A stretch of DNA of 64,000 nt from Acanthosepion pharaonis (lineage: Eukaryota > Mollusca > Cephalopoda > Sepiida > Sepiidae): contig CAHIKZ030005496.1 of the NCBI GenBank assembly GCA_903632075.3, positions 1,937,001-2,001,000 on the forward strand, given 5' to 3'. This document shows, piece after piece, positions 40,501 to 51,317 of this stretch. Positions within the stretch are counted from its first letter, which is position 1. Each line of letters begins with the position of its first letter. The position numbers were made by a program, and so were the translations under genes. A model generated the notes under the pieces. That model did no database searches, was not told the DNA's origin, and saw only the letters and a program-made list of their open reading frames with translations.

Positions 40501-41080
40501 TAGCCGCTCGGATTGAGGAATCAGAGAGCCGAGTTCGAATTCCAGTCGAATCCATTACATTCACTTACGTGCTAATACCCTTGGGAAAGGTATGAATCCT
40601 CTTCTTCTCTCCTGATTTATTTATTAACACAAACAAAACAATTTATTATAATTTATAATAAAAAGGAGGCCATGAGGAGTAATGGATAGCCGCTCGGATT
40701 GAGGAATCAGAGAGCCGAGTTCGAATTCCAGTCGAATCCATTACATTCACTTACGTGCTAATACCCTTGGGAAAGGTATGAATCCTCTTCTTCTCTCCTG
40801 ATTTATTTATTAACACAAACAAAACAATTTATTATAATTTATAATAAAAAGGAGGCACTGTGGAGTAATGGATAGCCGCTGAGGATTGAGGAATCAGAGA
40901 GCCGAGTTCAATTCCAGTATGAATCCATTACATTCAACTTAAAAAAGGAGGCACTGTGGAGTAATGGATGCTAATACCGAATCCATTGGGAAAAGTATGA
41001 ATCCTCTTCTTCTCTCCTGATTTATTTATTAACACAAACAAAACAATTTATTATAATTTATAATAAAAAGGAGGCCATGA
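31585..41080 (+). repeat. CCATGAGG subfamily domain of the 186-bp satellite
   Basis: Units that begin GGAGGCCATGAGGAGTAATG instead of GGAGGCACTGTGGAGTAATG first appear near 31590, dominate from about 33.3 to 39.3 kb and persist to about 41.07 kb. Intermediate forms (CCATGTGG near 35002, CACTGAGG near 33752) also occur. Outside this part the CACTGTGG form prevails on both sides. This points to local amplification of a later variant inside the older array. Confidence 0.8.
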
Positions 41081-43043
41081 GGAGTAATGGATAGCGGCTC
41101 GGATTGAGGAATCAGAGAGCCGAGTTCGAATTCCAGTCGAATCCATTACATTCACTTACGTGCTAATACCTTTGGGAAAAGTATGAATCCTCTTCTTCTC
41201 TCCTGATTTATTTATTAACACAAACAAAACAATTTATTATAATTTATAATAAAAAGGAGGCACTGAGGAGTAATGGATAGCGGCTCGGATTGAGGAATCA
41301 GAGAGCCGAGTTCGAATTCAGTCGAATCCATTACATTCACTTACGTGCTAATACCCTTTGGGAAAGGTATGAATCCTCTTCTTCTCTCCTGATTTATTTA
41401 TTAACAAACAAAACAATTTATTATAATTTATAAAAAAAGGAGGCACTGTGGAGTAATGGATAGCTGCTCGGATTGAGGAATCAGAGAGCCGAGTTCGAAT
41501 TCCAGTCGAATCCATTACATTCACTTACGTGCTAATACCCTTGGGAAAGGTATGAATCCTCTTCTTCTCTCCTGATTTATTTATTAACACAAACAAAACA
41601 ATTTATTATAATTTATAATAAAAAGGAGGCACTGTGGAGTAATGGATAGCCGCTCGGATTGAGGAATCAGAGAGCCGAGTTCGAATTCAGTCGAATCCAT
41701 TACATTCACTTACGTGCTAATACCCTTGGGAAAGGTATGAATCCTCCTCTTCTCCCCTGATTTATTTATTAACACAAACAAAACAATTTATTATAATTTA
41801 TAATAAAAGGAGGCACTGGAGTAATGGATAGCCGCTCCGGATTGAGGAATCAGAGAGCTGAGTTCGAATTCAGTCGAATCCATTACATTCACTTATGTGC
41901 TAATACCCTTGGGGAAAGGTATGAATCCTCTTCTGATTTATTTATTCCAAACAATTCATTTATTATAATTTATAATCAAAAGGAGGCACTGTGGAGTAAT
42001 GGATTCGGATTGAGGAATGAGAGAGCCGAGTTCGAATTCCAGTCGAATCCATTACATTCACTTACGTGCTAATACCCTTGGGAAAGGTATGAATCCTCTT
42101 CTTCTCTCCTGATTTATTTATTAACACAAACAAAACAATTTATTATAATTTATAATAAAAAGGAGGCACTGTGGAGTAATGGATAGCCGCTCGGATTGAG
42201 GAATCAGAGAGCCGAGTTCGAATTCCAGTCGAATCCATTACATTCACTTACGTGCTAATACCCTTGGGAAAGGTATGAATCCTCTTCTTCTCCCCTGATT
42301 TATTTATTAACACAAACAAAACAATTTATTATAATTTATAATAAAAAGGAGGCACTGTGGAGTAATGGATAGCCGCTCGGATTGAGGAATCAGAGAGCCG
42401 AGTTCGAATTCCAGTCGAATCCATTACATTCACTTACATGCTAATACCCTTGGGAAAGGTATGAATCCTCTTCTTCTCTCCTGATTCATTTATTATAATT
42501 TATAATAAAAAAGAGGCACTGTGGAGTAATGGATAGCCGCTCGGATTGAGGAATCAGAGAGCCGAGTTCGAATTCCAGTCGAATCCATTACATTCACTTA
42601 CGTGCTAATACCCTTGGGAAAGGTATGAATCCTCTTCTTCTCTCCTGATTTATTTATTAACACAAAACAATTTATTATAATTTATAATAAAAAGGAGGCA
42701 CTGTGGAGTAATGGATAGCCGCTCGGATTGAGGAATCAGAGAGCCGAGTTCGAATTCCAGTCGAATCCATTACATTCACTTACGTGCTAATACCCTTGGG
42801 AAAGGTATGAATCCTCTTCTTCTCTCCTGATTTATTTATTAACACAAACAAAACAATTTATTATAATTTATAATAAAAAAGAGGCACTGTGGAGTAATGG
42901 ATAGCCGCTCGGATTGAGGAATCAGAGAGCCGAGTTCGAATTCCAGTCGAATCCATTACATTCACTTATGTGCTAATACCCTTGGGAAAGGTATGAATCC
43001 TCTTCTTCTCTCCTGATTTATTTATTATAATTTATAATAAAAA

Positions 43044-43500
43044 GGAGGCACTGTGGAGTAATGGATAGCCGCTCGGATTGAAGAATCAGAGAGCCGAGTT
43101 CGAATTCCAGTCGAATCCATTACATTCACTTACGTGCTAATACCCTTGGGAAAGGCATGAATCCTCTTCTTCTCCTTCCAGTTATGGGTAGCAGGACAAA
43201 CTGGGTTCTATATCCTTGGATGACAACTGGTCTAGGAGAAGGACAACTCTGAATTCAAACCCGGAGTGGAGCCCCGAAGGCGGATGGACGGCATTTTGTA
43301 CTACCTTCCGGCAACACCTGCAGCCGCTCTGGTACGAACCTGTATTGGTGTATCCTTTCATTTTGACTCCGCTAGCAAGGCCGAGAGGAGGAACTAGACG
43401 TCTGGGCAGCCCTAGTTCTCCATATATCCCGTCCAGGCTTGTGGCACACCGCCCTACTCCATCGTCTCCCGAGACGGACGGATGACGACGACGATATTTG
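43044..43500 (+). mobile_element. full-length tRNA-derived SINE at the array end
   Basis: The last array unit does not run into the AT linker. From 43170 it continues through CTTCCAGTTATGGGTAGCAG, GGACAAACTGGGTT, a GAATTCAAACCCGGAG stretch and a GC-rich body, and ends near 43484-43497 in a GGATGACGACGACGA trinucleotide tail before AT-rich DNA. A pol III head, a unique body and a simple-repeat tail are SINE architecture, and the ACAxACTGGGTT block is shared with the SINE at 44493. The 89-codon plus-strand and 110-codon minus-strand open frames inside it overlap each other and show no protein motif, so I take them as chance. Assignment to a named cephalopod SINE family would need a library search. 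Confidence 0.8.
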
Positions 43501-44340
<840 letters not shown>

Positions 44341-44374
44341 TGACGCCCTGGACTTATGAATATATGTTTTCTGC

Positions 44375-44460
44375 CAGGTGTATAAATAGCGATGTCAGGC
44401 TGCTGACTGCAGTAACTATTGAGTGGAACTATCCAGTCGAATTAGTGTGAATTATTGTGT
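44375..44460 (+). promoter_or_regulatory. possible pol II core promoter or LTR-like start region
   Basis: TATAAATAG lies at 44381-44389 in a short GC-richer stretch (CTGCCAGGTG upstream; ATGTCAGGCTGCTGACTGC downstream at a distance suited to transcription start). It resembles the start region of an LTR or of a host promoter, but no coding sequence follows. Speculative. Confidence 0.2.
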
Positions 44461-44492
44461 GTCGATGATTTGGGTTTTGATTTAGGATTTAC

Positions 44493-44755
44493 TGAGACAC
44501 GATGGAGTAACGAATCGCCGCTCGGATTGAGGAATCGGAGAATCGAGTTCGAATTCCAGTCGAATCCATTACATTCACTTACGTGCTAATACACTTGGGA
44601 AAGTGATGAATCCTTTCCCAAGGACAGACTGGGTTATATAACATATATGGCGAAGGAGAAGGAAAAACAGAATTTAAAATCGTCCTGGAGGATTGGGCTG
44701 CGTCAGGCTATCTTGCCTTTGCCCATGAATCATCACTTCTACATCAAAGGATAAA
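44493..44755 (+). mobile_element. dispersed single copy of the satellite-founding SINE
   Basis: This begins GAGACACGATGGAGTAACG and shows the same tRNA-like head as the 186-bp units (CGCTCGGATTGAGGAATC, GAGTTCGAATTCCAGTCG), the same body (ACATTCACTTACGTGCTAAT) and ACTTGGGAAAGTGATGAATC. It then continues through AAGGACAGACTGGGTTATAT into a unique body and stops at (TA)n at 44761. It has no AT linker of the array type. The anticodon-arm region can pair as GATT/AATC around a GAGG loop. It shows what one non-amplified copy looks like. Confidence 0.8.
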
Positions 44756-44756
44756 A

Positions 44757-44760
<4 letters not shown>

Positions 44761-44794
<34 letters not shown>
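44761..44794. repeat. (TA)n microsatellite at a SINE 3' end
   Basis: A pure AT dinucleotide run follows the SINE body and a short AAAGGATAAAAGGAT segment. Confidence 0.95.
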
Positions 44795-44798
<4 letters not shown>

Positions 44799-45730
44799 GA
44801 TAGAGGGTTACTGAGTAATTGTAAGGGAGGGTACGGGGGAATCAATATAAAATTATAAGAACGATTACAATACGTATCGGTTGATCCTGGACCTGAATCA
44901 TTTCACTCCAAGCAAGGCAATAAAGCTACTAAGATACAAGGGTGTGAGAGAAATACGAGAAAAAGAAGACATTGTTAAGGAGAGTTCGACAATAAAAGAA
45001 CAACAATTAAGCAAGCCACTGGAAGAGAGTTCCACAAGTAAGAAGTGCGATAGAAGAATCTGTTAGCATAGAACTTACGGTTACAGATAGCCTTTTTCAG
45101 TGTATATATGATTATTCTGCCAATCTAGTACTGCGCTTAATTTCATATAGTCTAGGTACCATAGAGAAAAGCGATATTTATTTGTACAATGATACAAAAT
45201 GTGGCACAAGGCCAAAAAGGGGAATGGAGCAAAGGACAGTCTTGTTCTGTCTTAAAGTTAAACTTAGCTAGCCACAGACACTGACCCAAACATACAACAA
45301 TATTCCTTCTACCAAAACAAAGCATTCTTTCTTGACATTCTTACATAATCCACTATTCATTATCTGTCTATATTTATGAGAGGAGGTATTATGTACATTA
45401 TTTACATTATTTGGACTATTGTCCTCATCTTTTTCGCCATATTTGTTACAACTTTTCGGCCGTTGTACGCTCCAGCCTTCTTCATGTTGTTGGAATGTCG
45501 AACTGAAACCTTTATTTCGCTCACTGGGGTAGACTGTTCTAGTTCCATGTGCCATGGATGTCAGTTATCAGATATCTCCTGTTAATTTCCCTCTGAAAGT
45601 TCTCCACTGCCTTAACCGGGTATTGAACTCACATATAGACAGATACTGAAGCATGGACATTTGTTCAACGTGCATTTCTCAGGTCTCCAGGTCTCACACC
45701 TTGCTATTTACTTTTGTGCGAGTTTAAGAA
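44795..45730. other. gene-free interval with one dispersed repeat
   Basis: I recognise no gene. A 61-codon open frame at 44881-45066 starts without ATG and matches no family I know. About 45185-45300 (ACAAAATGTGGCACAAGGCC, TTAAACTTAGCTAGCCAC, ACTGACCCAAAC) recurs in similar form at 51318-51425. Confidence 0.5.
45185..45300 (+). repeat. dispersed repeat, partner at 51318-51425
   Basis: Shared motifs in the same order are GGCACAAGxCCAAAAA, CTTAAACTTAGCTxGCCAC and CACTGACCCAAACA. The function is unknown; it is probably a fragment of a transposable element. Confidence 0.65.
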
Positions 45731-46972
45731 AGGTCTACCCTCCAGACTGCATGGCCACTGATCGGGAGATTAGAGGTTTTGAGGGGCGTGAAACCACCTC
45801 TTAATTGCTGATGTTCCCAGGTCCACCCTTCTGGCAGCAACGCCACTGACCAAAAGATTAGAAGTTTTGCGGAGCGTGGAACCACCTCTTCATTGCTGTT
45901 GTTTACAAGTCTACCCTTCCGGAAGAAAGGGCTCTGACCAGGAAATTGGAGGTTTTGAGGAGCGTGGAACCACCTCTTAATTGCTGTTGTTCCCGGGTCC
46001 ACCTTTCCGGCAGCAAGGCCTCTGATCGGGAGATTGGAGGTTTTGAGGAGCATGGAACCCCCTCTTAATTGCTGTTGTTCACAGGTCCACCATTCCGGAA
46101 GCAAGGCCTCTGATCGGGAGATTGGAGGTTTTGAGGAGCATGGAATCAACTCTTAACTGCTGTTGTTCCCAGGTCCACCTTTCCGGAAGCAAGGCCTCTG
46201 ATCGGGAGATTGGAGGTTTTGAGGAGCATGGAACCACCTCTTAATTGCTGTTGTTCCCAGGTCCACCTTTCCGGAAGCAAGGCCTCTGATCGGGAGATTG
46301 GAGGTTTTGAGGAGCATGGAACCACATCTTAATTGCTGTTGTTCCCAGGTACACCTTTCCGGAAGCAAGGCCTCTGATCGGGAGATTGGAGGTTTTGAGG
46401 AGCGTGGAACCACCTCTTAATTGCTGTTGCTCCCAGGTCCACCTTTCCGGAAGCAAGGCCTCTGATCGGGAGATTGGAGGTTTTGAGGAGCATGGAACCC
46501 CCTCTTAATTGCTGTTGTTCCCAGGTCCACCTTTCCTGAAGCAAGGCCTCTGATCGGGAGATTGGAGGTTTTGAGGAGCATGGAACACCCTCTTAATTGC
46601 TGTTGTTCCCAGGTCCACCTTTCCTGAAGCAAGGCCTCTGATCGGGACATTGGAGGTTTTGAGGAGCTTGGAACCCCCTCTTAATTGCTGTTGTTCCCAT
46701 GTCCACCTTTCCTGAAGCAAGGCCTCTGATCGGGAGATTGGAGGTTTTGAGGAGCTTGAACCACCTCTTAATTGCTGTTGCTCCCAGGTCCACCTTTCCT
46801 GAAGCAAGGCCTCTGATCGGGACATTGGAGGTTTTGAGGAGCTTGGAACCCCCTCTTAATTGCTGTTGTTCCCAGGTCCACCTTTCCGGAAGCAAGGCCT
46901 CTGATCGGGAGATTGGAGGTTTTGAGGAGCGTAGAACCACCCCTTAATTGATGTTGTTCCCAGGTCTATGTG
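45731..46972 (+). repeat. 88-bp satellite array B (about 14 copies)
   Basis: This is the same unit family as array A, but a different subfamily: GGAAGCAAGGCCTCTGATCG, GGGAGATTGGAGG, GAGGAGCATGGAACC, CTCTTAATTGCTGTTGTTCC and CAGGTCCACCTTTCC. The units in the middle are very alike and the left units (45731-45980) are more divergent. The array stops abruptly at about 46972 against a transposase remnant, with no SINE tail. Overlapping minus-strand open frames of 70-140 codons arise from the repeat and are not genes. Confidence 0.95.
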
Positions 46973-47262
46973 CCTCTCCTCCCAAAAGACGTGGATGATC
47001 TGATGTCCCGATTAACGGAAGCTGTTACAACTATCAACAACGCAATCCTGGCAGGCGTTTGACATGAATTTGACTATCGGCTTGATGTGTGCCGTGTGAA
47101 AAACGGTGCTCACATTGAACACTTTTGAACAGTCCATGTAAAACTTAAATTCTTTCAGAATATGCCAGGCGCGTTTTTATATCTTTAATAGTTTTCGAAA
47201 TATTCAATGTCAAAATGTGTCTAAGACTTTTGGAACACCCTGTATATTGTAGGTTATCTTTG
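46973..47262 (+). pseudogene. transposase C-terminal remnant with 3' end
   Basis: In one frame the plus strand reads KDVDDLMSRLTEAVTTINNA, ILAGV and an in-frame TGA, then HEFDYRLDVCRVKNGAHIEH and F with a stop (near 47131). The RLDVCRVxxGAHIEH ending is one I associate with the C-terminus of insect-type Tc1/mariner-like DDE transposases. The stop stands where Trp is expected. About 110 bp later comes GACTTTTGGAACACCCTGTA (near 47226-47245), a likely terminal repeat. The 5' part is missing: the remnant abuts satellite array B directly. Confidence 0.6.
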
Positions 47263-47692
47263 AGATCATCTGCCAGTTTGACCTTCTCGAACAGAAATAT
47301 ACAGTAATATATATTCACGTAGCGAAACTTGAGCTGTAAGTAAGCTAGAATTAAAAGAAAGATGAACTTTCAAAAAAAATGCAGGCATCAGTATTTGATC
47401 TACGTTAAAGGCTAAGAAAATGGTAAGATCCTCAGGCAATATCTATGATTTGAAATATTTGGTATTTTTTATCGGAAACGGAAATTACCTTACCCATTAC
47501 CTTTACTTCCGGTGCTTTTCTTCAGAAATTATCCAACCATATTGAATGGCCAGAAATCCTGTCGCGCGGCCTTGATAGAGATAGAGATTGAGTTTAGGAA
47601 TGTATGAAAATACATATTTTCTTTCTATATTTATTTATTTTGGGGGGGGGCAGTGAGGTGAATAATAAGTTGTGGTGATGTCTTCTTAATAA
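47263..47692. other. gene-free interval
   Basis: I recognise no gene, RNA gene or repeat family. A run of G lies at about 47641-47650. Confidence 0.5.
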
Positions 47693-48450
47693 GCCGTCCT
47701 GTGTACGGTGATAAACTTCATACGGTAGCAAGGAATCTGATCAGGAGACCGGCGGTTTTGAGGAGAATGGAACTACCACTTAATTGCTGCTGTTTCCAGG
47801 TTCATCTTTCCGGCAGCAAAGCCTCTGATCGGGAGATTGGAGATTTTGGTGAGCGTGGAACCACCTCTTAATTGCAGTTGTTCCCAGGTCCACCCTCCCG
47901 ACAGCAAGGCAACTGATTGGGTGATTAAAGGTTTAAAGGAGCGTGGAACCATCTCTTAATTGTTGTTGTTCCCAGGACTACCCTTCCTACAGTAAGGACT
48001 CTGATCGGGAGTTTGGAGGAACGTGGAAGTTGTAGTTCTTTCCAGGACCACCGTTCCGGCAGCAAGGCCTCTGATCGGGAGATTGAAGGTTTGAGGAACG
48101 GAGGACCACTGATCGGAAGATTGGAGGTTTTGAGGAGCGTGGAACCACCTCTTAATTGCTGTTGTTACCAGGTCCACCCTTCTGGCAGCAAGGCCACTGA
48201 TCGGGAGATTGGAGGTTTTGAAGAGCGGAGAACCACCTTTTAATTGCTGTTGTTCCCAGGTCTACACTTCTGGCAGCAAGGCCTCTGATCGGGAGATTGG
48301 AGGTTTTGAGGTGCATAGATCCACTTCTTAATTGCTGTTGTTCCCAGGACTACCCTCCCGACAACAATGCCTCTGACTGGTTGATTTTAGGTTTTAAGGA
48401 GCGTGAAACCACCTCTGAATTAGTGTTGTTTCCACGACCCATTCCGGCAG
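47693..48450 (+). repeat. 88-bp satellite array C (about 8 copies)
   Basis: The array begins with SINE sequence (GTCCTGTGTACGGTGATAAA) that matches CCGTCCTGGGTTTGACGATA in the minus-strand SINE at 63506-63783, just ahead of its single 88-bp segment. The units resemble those of array B but are more divergent from one another, with one truncated unit at 48085-48115. It ends at TTCCGGCAGTTATATGACCA and runs into AT-rich DNA that is also found after the SINE elsewhere. Confidence 0.9.
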
Positions 48451-48497
48451 TTATATGACCAACAATACATTTTACAGTAGAATAACCAACAATATAA
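48451..48497 (+). repeat. composite repeat after array C, left of the Helitron
   Basis: TATGACCAACAATACATTTT and ACAGTAGAATAACCAACAAT resemble the segment following the SINE at the right window edge (...TAGTAAAATTACCAGCAAT... on the minus strand). The block resumes after the Helitron at 49836. Confidence 0.6.
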
Positions 48498-48518
48498 TCT
48501 TACTTATTATAAAACGCA

Positions 48519-48522
<4 letters not shown>

Positions 48523-48556
<34 letters not shown>
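48523..48556 (+). repeat. (GT)n microsatellite near the Helitron 5' end
   Basis: A pure GT run begins about 25 bp inside the Helitron. The second Helitron (56843) has a short GT run in the same position, so the run is part of the element and has expanded here. Confidence 0.9.
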
Positions 48557-48558
<2 letters not shown>

Positions 48559-49806
48559 CGTTTATATATTGGATCGGATTTCCTACATTTTTCAACCGAT
48601 TTCAACAAAACTTCACAGGACTACATAAAAATACCTTATGGTGGTTCTAACAGCGCCAAAAATGGGAAAAATATAATTGTTTTTGCACAAAATCAACTTG
48701 AAAACACGATTAAGAGACATCGTGAGAATGAAAGGGGGACAACTCACATCGGGTTGTTTGTGTGTGGGGGTTCCTTTAAATATGGGATCGGATTTCCTAC
48801 ATTTGTCAGCCGATAAAACAAAAATTCACTTTTTTAGGAGGCAGGTAGTGTTTCTTATTCTCTTGCACATTTTTTTCTTTATTTTTAATATTCAGAATGC
48901 TTTAAAAATTCCATTTACAAGACAATTGTTTCTAATAAAATTCTATTCAATCGGGAGACTGATAACGATTGAAAACAATGTTTTTGTTTGAGTTTGGGGT
49001 TGACCAATTCGTAAAAAAAAAAAAAAACTAATTAAGACATGCGTCAACCTTAAACAATAATCTAACGATCTCTACTGATTGTACGAATCCAAACACCGGA
49101 TAATTCTTTATCTTTAGGGAAAGATAATGAAATCTAAACATACACAAGTCCTAACTAAAAATAATAAACTACTTTAGTTTAAATACACATGGTGTCCAAT
49201 TTTTTTTACTGTATTCAATAAGTAAAAATCATAAATTGTAAAAGATTATTATTACAGAAAGGCTACTAAATGAATAAGATTTGTTAGATCATAATTAATA
49301 AACCCAAATAAAGTTAATATTTTTTGTATTAGAAACAACGAGTGGAAAATATATTCAAATCAGAATTCTAATTATGAATCACCACAAGCAAAATATGCAA
49401 TTTTTTTTACTGTATTCAATAAGTAAAAATCATAAATTGTAAAAAAAAAAAGATTACAGAAAGGCTACCTACATTTTTCAACCGATTTCAACAAAACTTC
49501 ACTTTTTTTTTGGCATGTAGTGTTTCTTTTGCCTTGCACACTTTTTTTCTTTGTTTTTACATTCAGAATGCTTTAAAATTCCATTTACAAGACAATTGTT
49601 TCTAATAAAATTCTATTCAATCGGTAGAGACTCATAACGATTGGAAACAATGTTTTGTTTGAGTTTGGGGTTGACCAATTCGTAAAAAAAAAAAAAAAAA
49701 ACTAATTAAGACATGCGTGTCCGTCAACCTTAAACAATAATCTTTGTCAATTTTATTTTTCAGTATTTGTGATGGTGGATACTTGATCTTTCTCTTACTG
49801 TTATAT

Positions 49807-49835
49807 CCCCGGGCAACGCCGGGCTCTACTGCTAG
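49807..49835 (+). terminator. Helitron 3' hairpin and CTAG end
   Basis: CCCGG and CCGGG can pair around a GCAACG loop, followed by CTCTACTG and CTAG. In Helitrons this hairpin marks the end of replication and strand transfer. Confidence 0.85.
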
Positions 49836-50100
49836 TTTATTCTAAAATGAGTATCAATAAAACACAAAAAGAGCACATATAAACGTTTTCATAGTAAAAC
49901 TTTCGACAACATATTTTTATAAAAAATTACCGACAATACATTTTATAAGATATGAACTATTATTCTGAAAAAAACAAGTTTTTGTGGAAATTATAATATT
50001 ATGTACAAACTATCTGTAATTTAAGGCGTAGGATTTCGGCATTGTATGACCCATAGAAATGTTGCTATGCCGCCAAACAATATCATCCTTCCATGTTCTT
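49836..50100 (+). repeat. composite repeat after array C, right of the Helitron
   Basis: Contains TAAAAAATTACCGACAATAC and AGGATTTCGGCATTGTATGA, then CCCATAGAAATGTTGCTATG and CCGCCAAACAAT. This matches one unit of the 141-bp satellite (62772-63410, reverse orientation), so the segment that follows the 88-bp arrays is the same here as at the window edges. Confidence 0.65.
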
Positions 50101-50560
50101 AAGAAGTTGTCATAGTGGCTCCTTATCTTTTTATTTTTCCAAAATATCACATCAGTTTTATTATCTGTAGCGTCTAGTTTGTCTCCGAACTGATTCTACT
50201 TTTGATTATTTAACTCTAAGAAAGGTGATAAAGCCAATAAGTCGCAAGGAGGGATACTAAAATTGTAGTAAACTGAGAAAACGGATATCGAGGAGAAGAG
50301 ACATTAAAATAGAACAGGATTCTAGATGATAAAAAATGATGTTGAATTTAAATTGTTGAAGATCCTAGATGAGATAAGAGCAAGAATCCGGAAGTGATTT
50401 CCACAGACGAGAAGAAACTATTCGAATAGAAATTAAGGTTTAATCTGGAAATTTCAACTCTAAAATGATGCGACCTAGCTGCCAATCCAGCATGCAACCG
50501 TGAAGTCAAGTCTCTAAAGAGCAATGGTTAACCTCATAACTGCTATGAAAATATCCAAAC
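50101..50560. other. gene-free interval
   Basis: I recognise no gene, repeat family or RNA structure. Confidence 0.45.
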
Positions 50561-51030
50561 GGCATAGGAAAGAAAAGTTACGGCGGCGGTAAAGTTATTG
50601 AAGCCAAGATACCAGGAGAGGACCCGTAATAAATTGCAGATTCTTCAATGGATTTTATCAAGAATCTGTGGATACATAACAGAAACATCAGACCAAATAT
50701 GCCAGCAATAGTCAATGCACCGACAAATGGTAGACTTATAAAGGTGAGGAAAGTGATGGAAGCCAAGATGCCAGGACTGATAACATTGCAGATTCTTCAA
50801 TGGATTTTGTCAAGGATCCCTAGATCCATAGCAGAAGCATTAGACGAGATGTGACAGCAATATTCAATGCGTGGACAAATGGTAGACTTATAAAGGTGGG
50901 GAAAGTGACTGAAGCCAAGATGCCAGGATTGATAACATTGCAGATTCTTCAATGGATTTTATCAAATATTTCTAAATACTTAGCAGTATCATCAGGCCAG
51001 ACATATACAATGCACGGATAAAATGGTCGA
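50560..51030 (+). repeat. 152-bp tandem triplication
   Basis: GATTCTTCAATGGATTTT begins at 50639, 50791 and 50943, giving a period of 152 bp. Each unit also carries GAAGCCAAGATGCCAGGA and ACAAATGGTAGACTTATAAA. The third unit decays. Overlapping open frames on both strands (50578-50766, 50648-50854) come from the repeat and show no domain I recognise. Confidence 0.85.
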
Positions 51031-51317
51031 TTTACGTCTGTAATATAGATTCCTATAGGAAAATTTCCTGATATGACACAGTGAGATAACTTTTTTCTCC
51101 AAATTTAAAGCCAGAAAATATTTTAAATTGTAAAAATTTATTTTGAGATAATAGTGATATAAGTCTTACTAATTAACCCATAGATGGGGAGAAGAGGTGG
51201 ATTCATAAGTTTTCCAGGGCTTTTTGCACGTAATTGAATATAAAAAAATCATTTGGGAATTGGAACTCATAAAGTGTAGGTGCCAATAGAATTTTCCTTT
51301 GATTAATATTTATTTTG
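51031..51317. other. gene-free interval
   Basis: AT-rich sequence without recognisable features. Confidence 0.4.

Larger units (their letters stand above)
8936..43043 (+). repeat. 186-bp tRNA-SINE-derived satellite array (about 180 copies)
   Basis: A head-to-tail array, all in plus orientation, with a usual period of 184-186 bp (GGAGGCACTG at 11114, 11300 and 11486). Each unit has three parts. The first is a tRNA-like head of about 75 bp with an A-box-like TGGAGTAATGG and a B-box-like AGTTCGAATTC. The second is a short SINE body (ACATTCACTTACGTGCTAAT, then CTTGGGAAAGGTATGAATCC). The third is an AT-rich linker ending in TTTATAATAAAAA. The head resembles tRNA-Arg around GTGG..TAATGGATA. The canonical unit contains no run of four T on the plus strand, so it carries no obvious pol III terminator. 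Variants: CAGTCG or CCAGTCG after GAATT, A-runs of 4-8, and a CCATGAGG form concentrated in 33.3-41.1 kb. Open frames of 60 or so codons across units are artefacts. Confidence 0.97.
48498..49835 (+). mobile_element. non-autonomous Helitron, about 1.34 kb
   Basis: The 5' end is TCTTACTTATTATAAAACGC, preceded by host A (48497). The 3' end is a CCCGGGCAACGCCGGG hairpin, then CTCTACTG and CTAG, followed by host T (49836). Starting with TC, ending with a GC-rich hairpin about 10 bp before CTAG, and inserting between A and T are the known hallmarks of Helitrons. No Rep/helicase coding sequence is present. Internally, a segment near 48890-49062 (GAATGCTTTAAAAATTCCAT through GACATGCGTCAACC) is repeated at 49563-49740, and TACTGTATTCAATAAGTAAA occurs at 49208 and 49400. 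A plus-strand frame at 48677-48991 has no protein motif. The interrupted flanks belong to one composite repeat. Confidence 0.85.

Noticed and set aside
2255..43043. CRISPR array
   Set aside because: The repeats are contiguous, without unique spacers, and the DNA is eukaryotic.
8936..43043. Cluster of functional tRNA genes
   Set aside because: The head keeps A- and B-box-like motifs, but the acceptor arm does not pair, the anticodon loop is shortened, and a SINE body follows without a terminator.
44881..45066. 61-codon charged protein
   Set aside because: No ATG start, no recognisable domain, no supporting context.
45724..46947. Overlapping minus-strand frames of 71-141 codons in array B
   Set aside because: Each begins and ends at the same position of the 88-bp unit. 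Repeat-driven, with no protein signature.
48677..48991. 104-codon protein inside the Helitron
   Set aside because: No Rep or helicase motif. The region is duplicated non-coding Helitron sequence.
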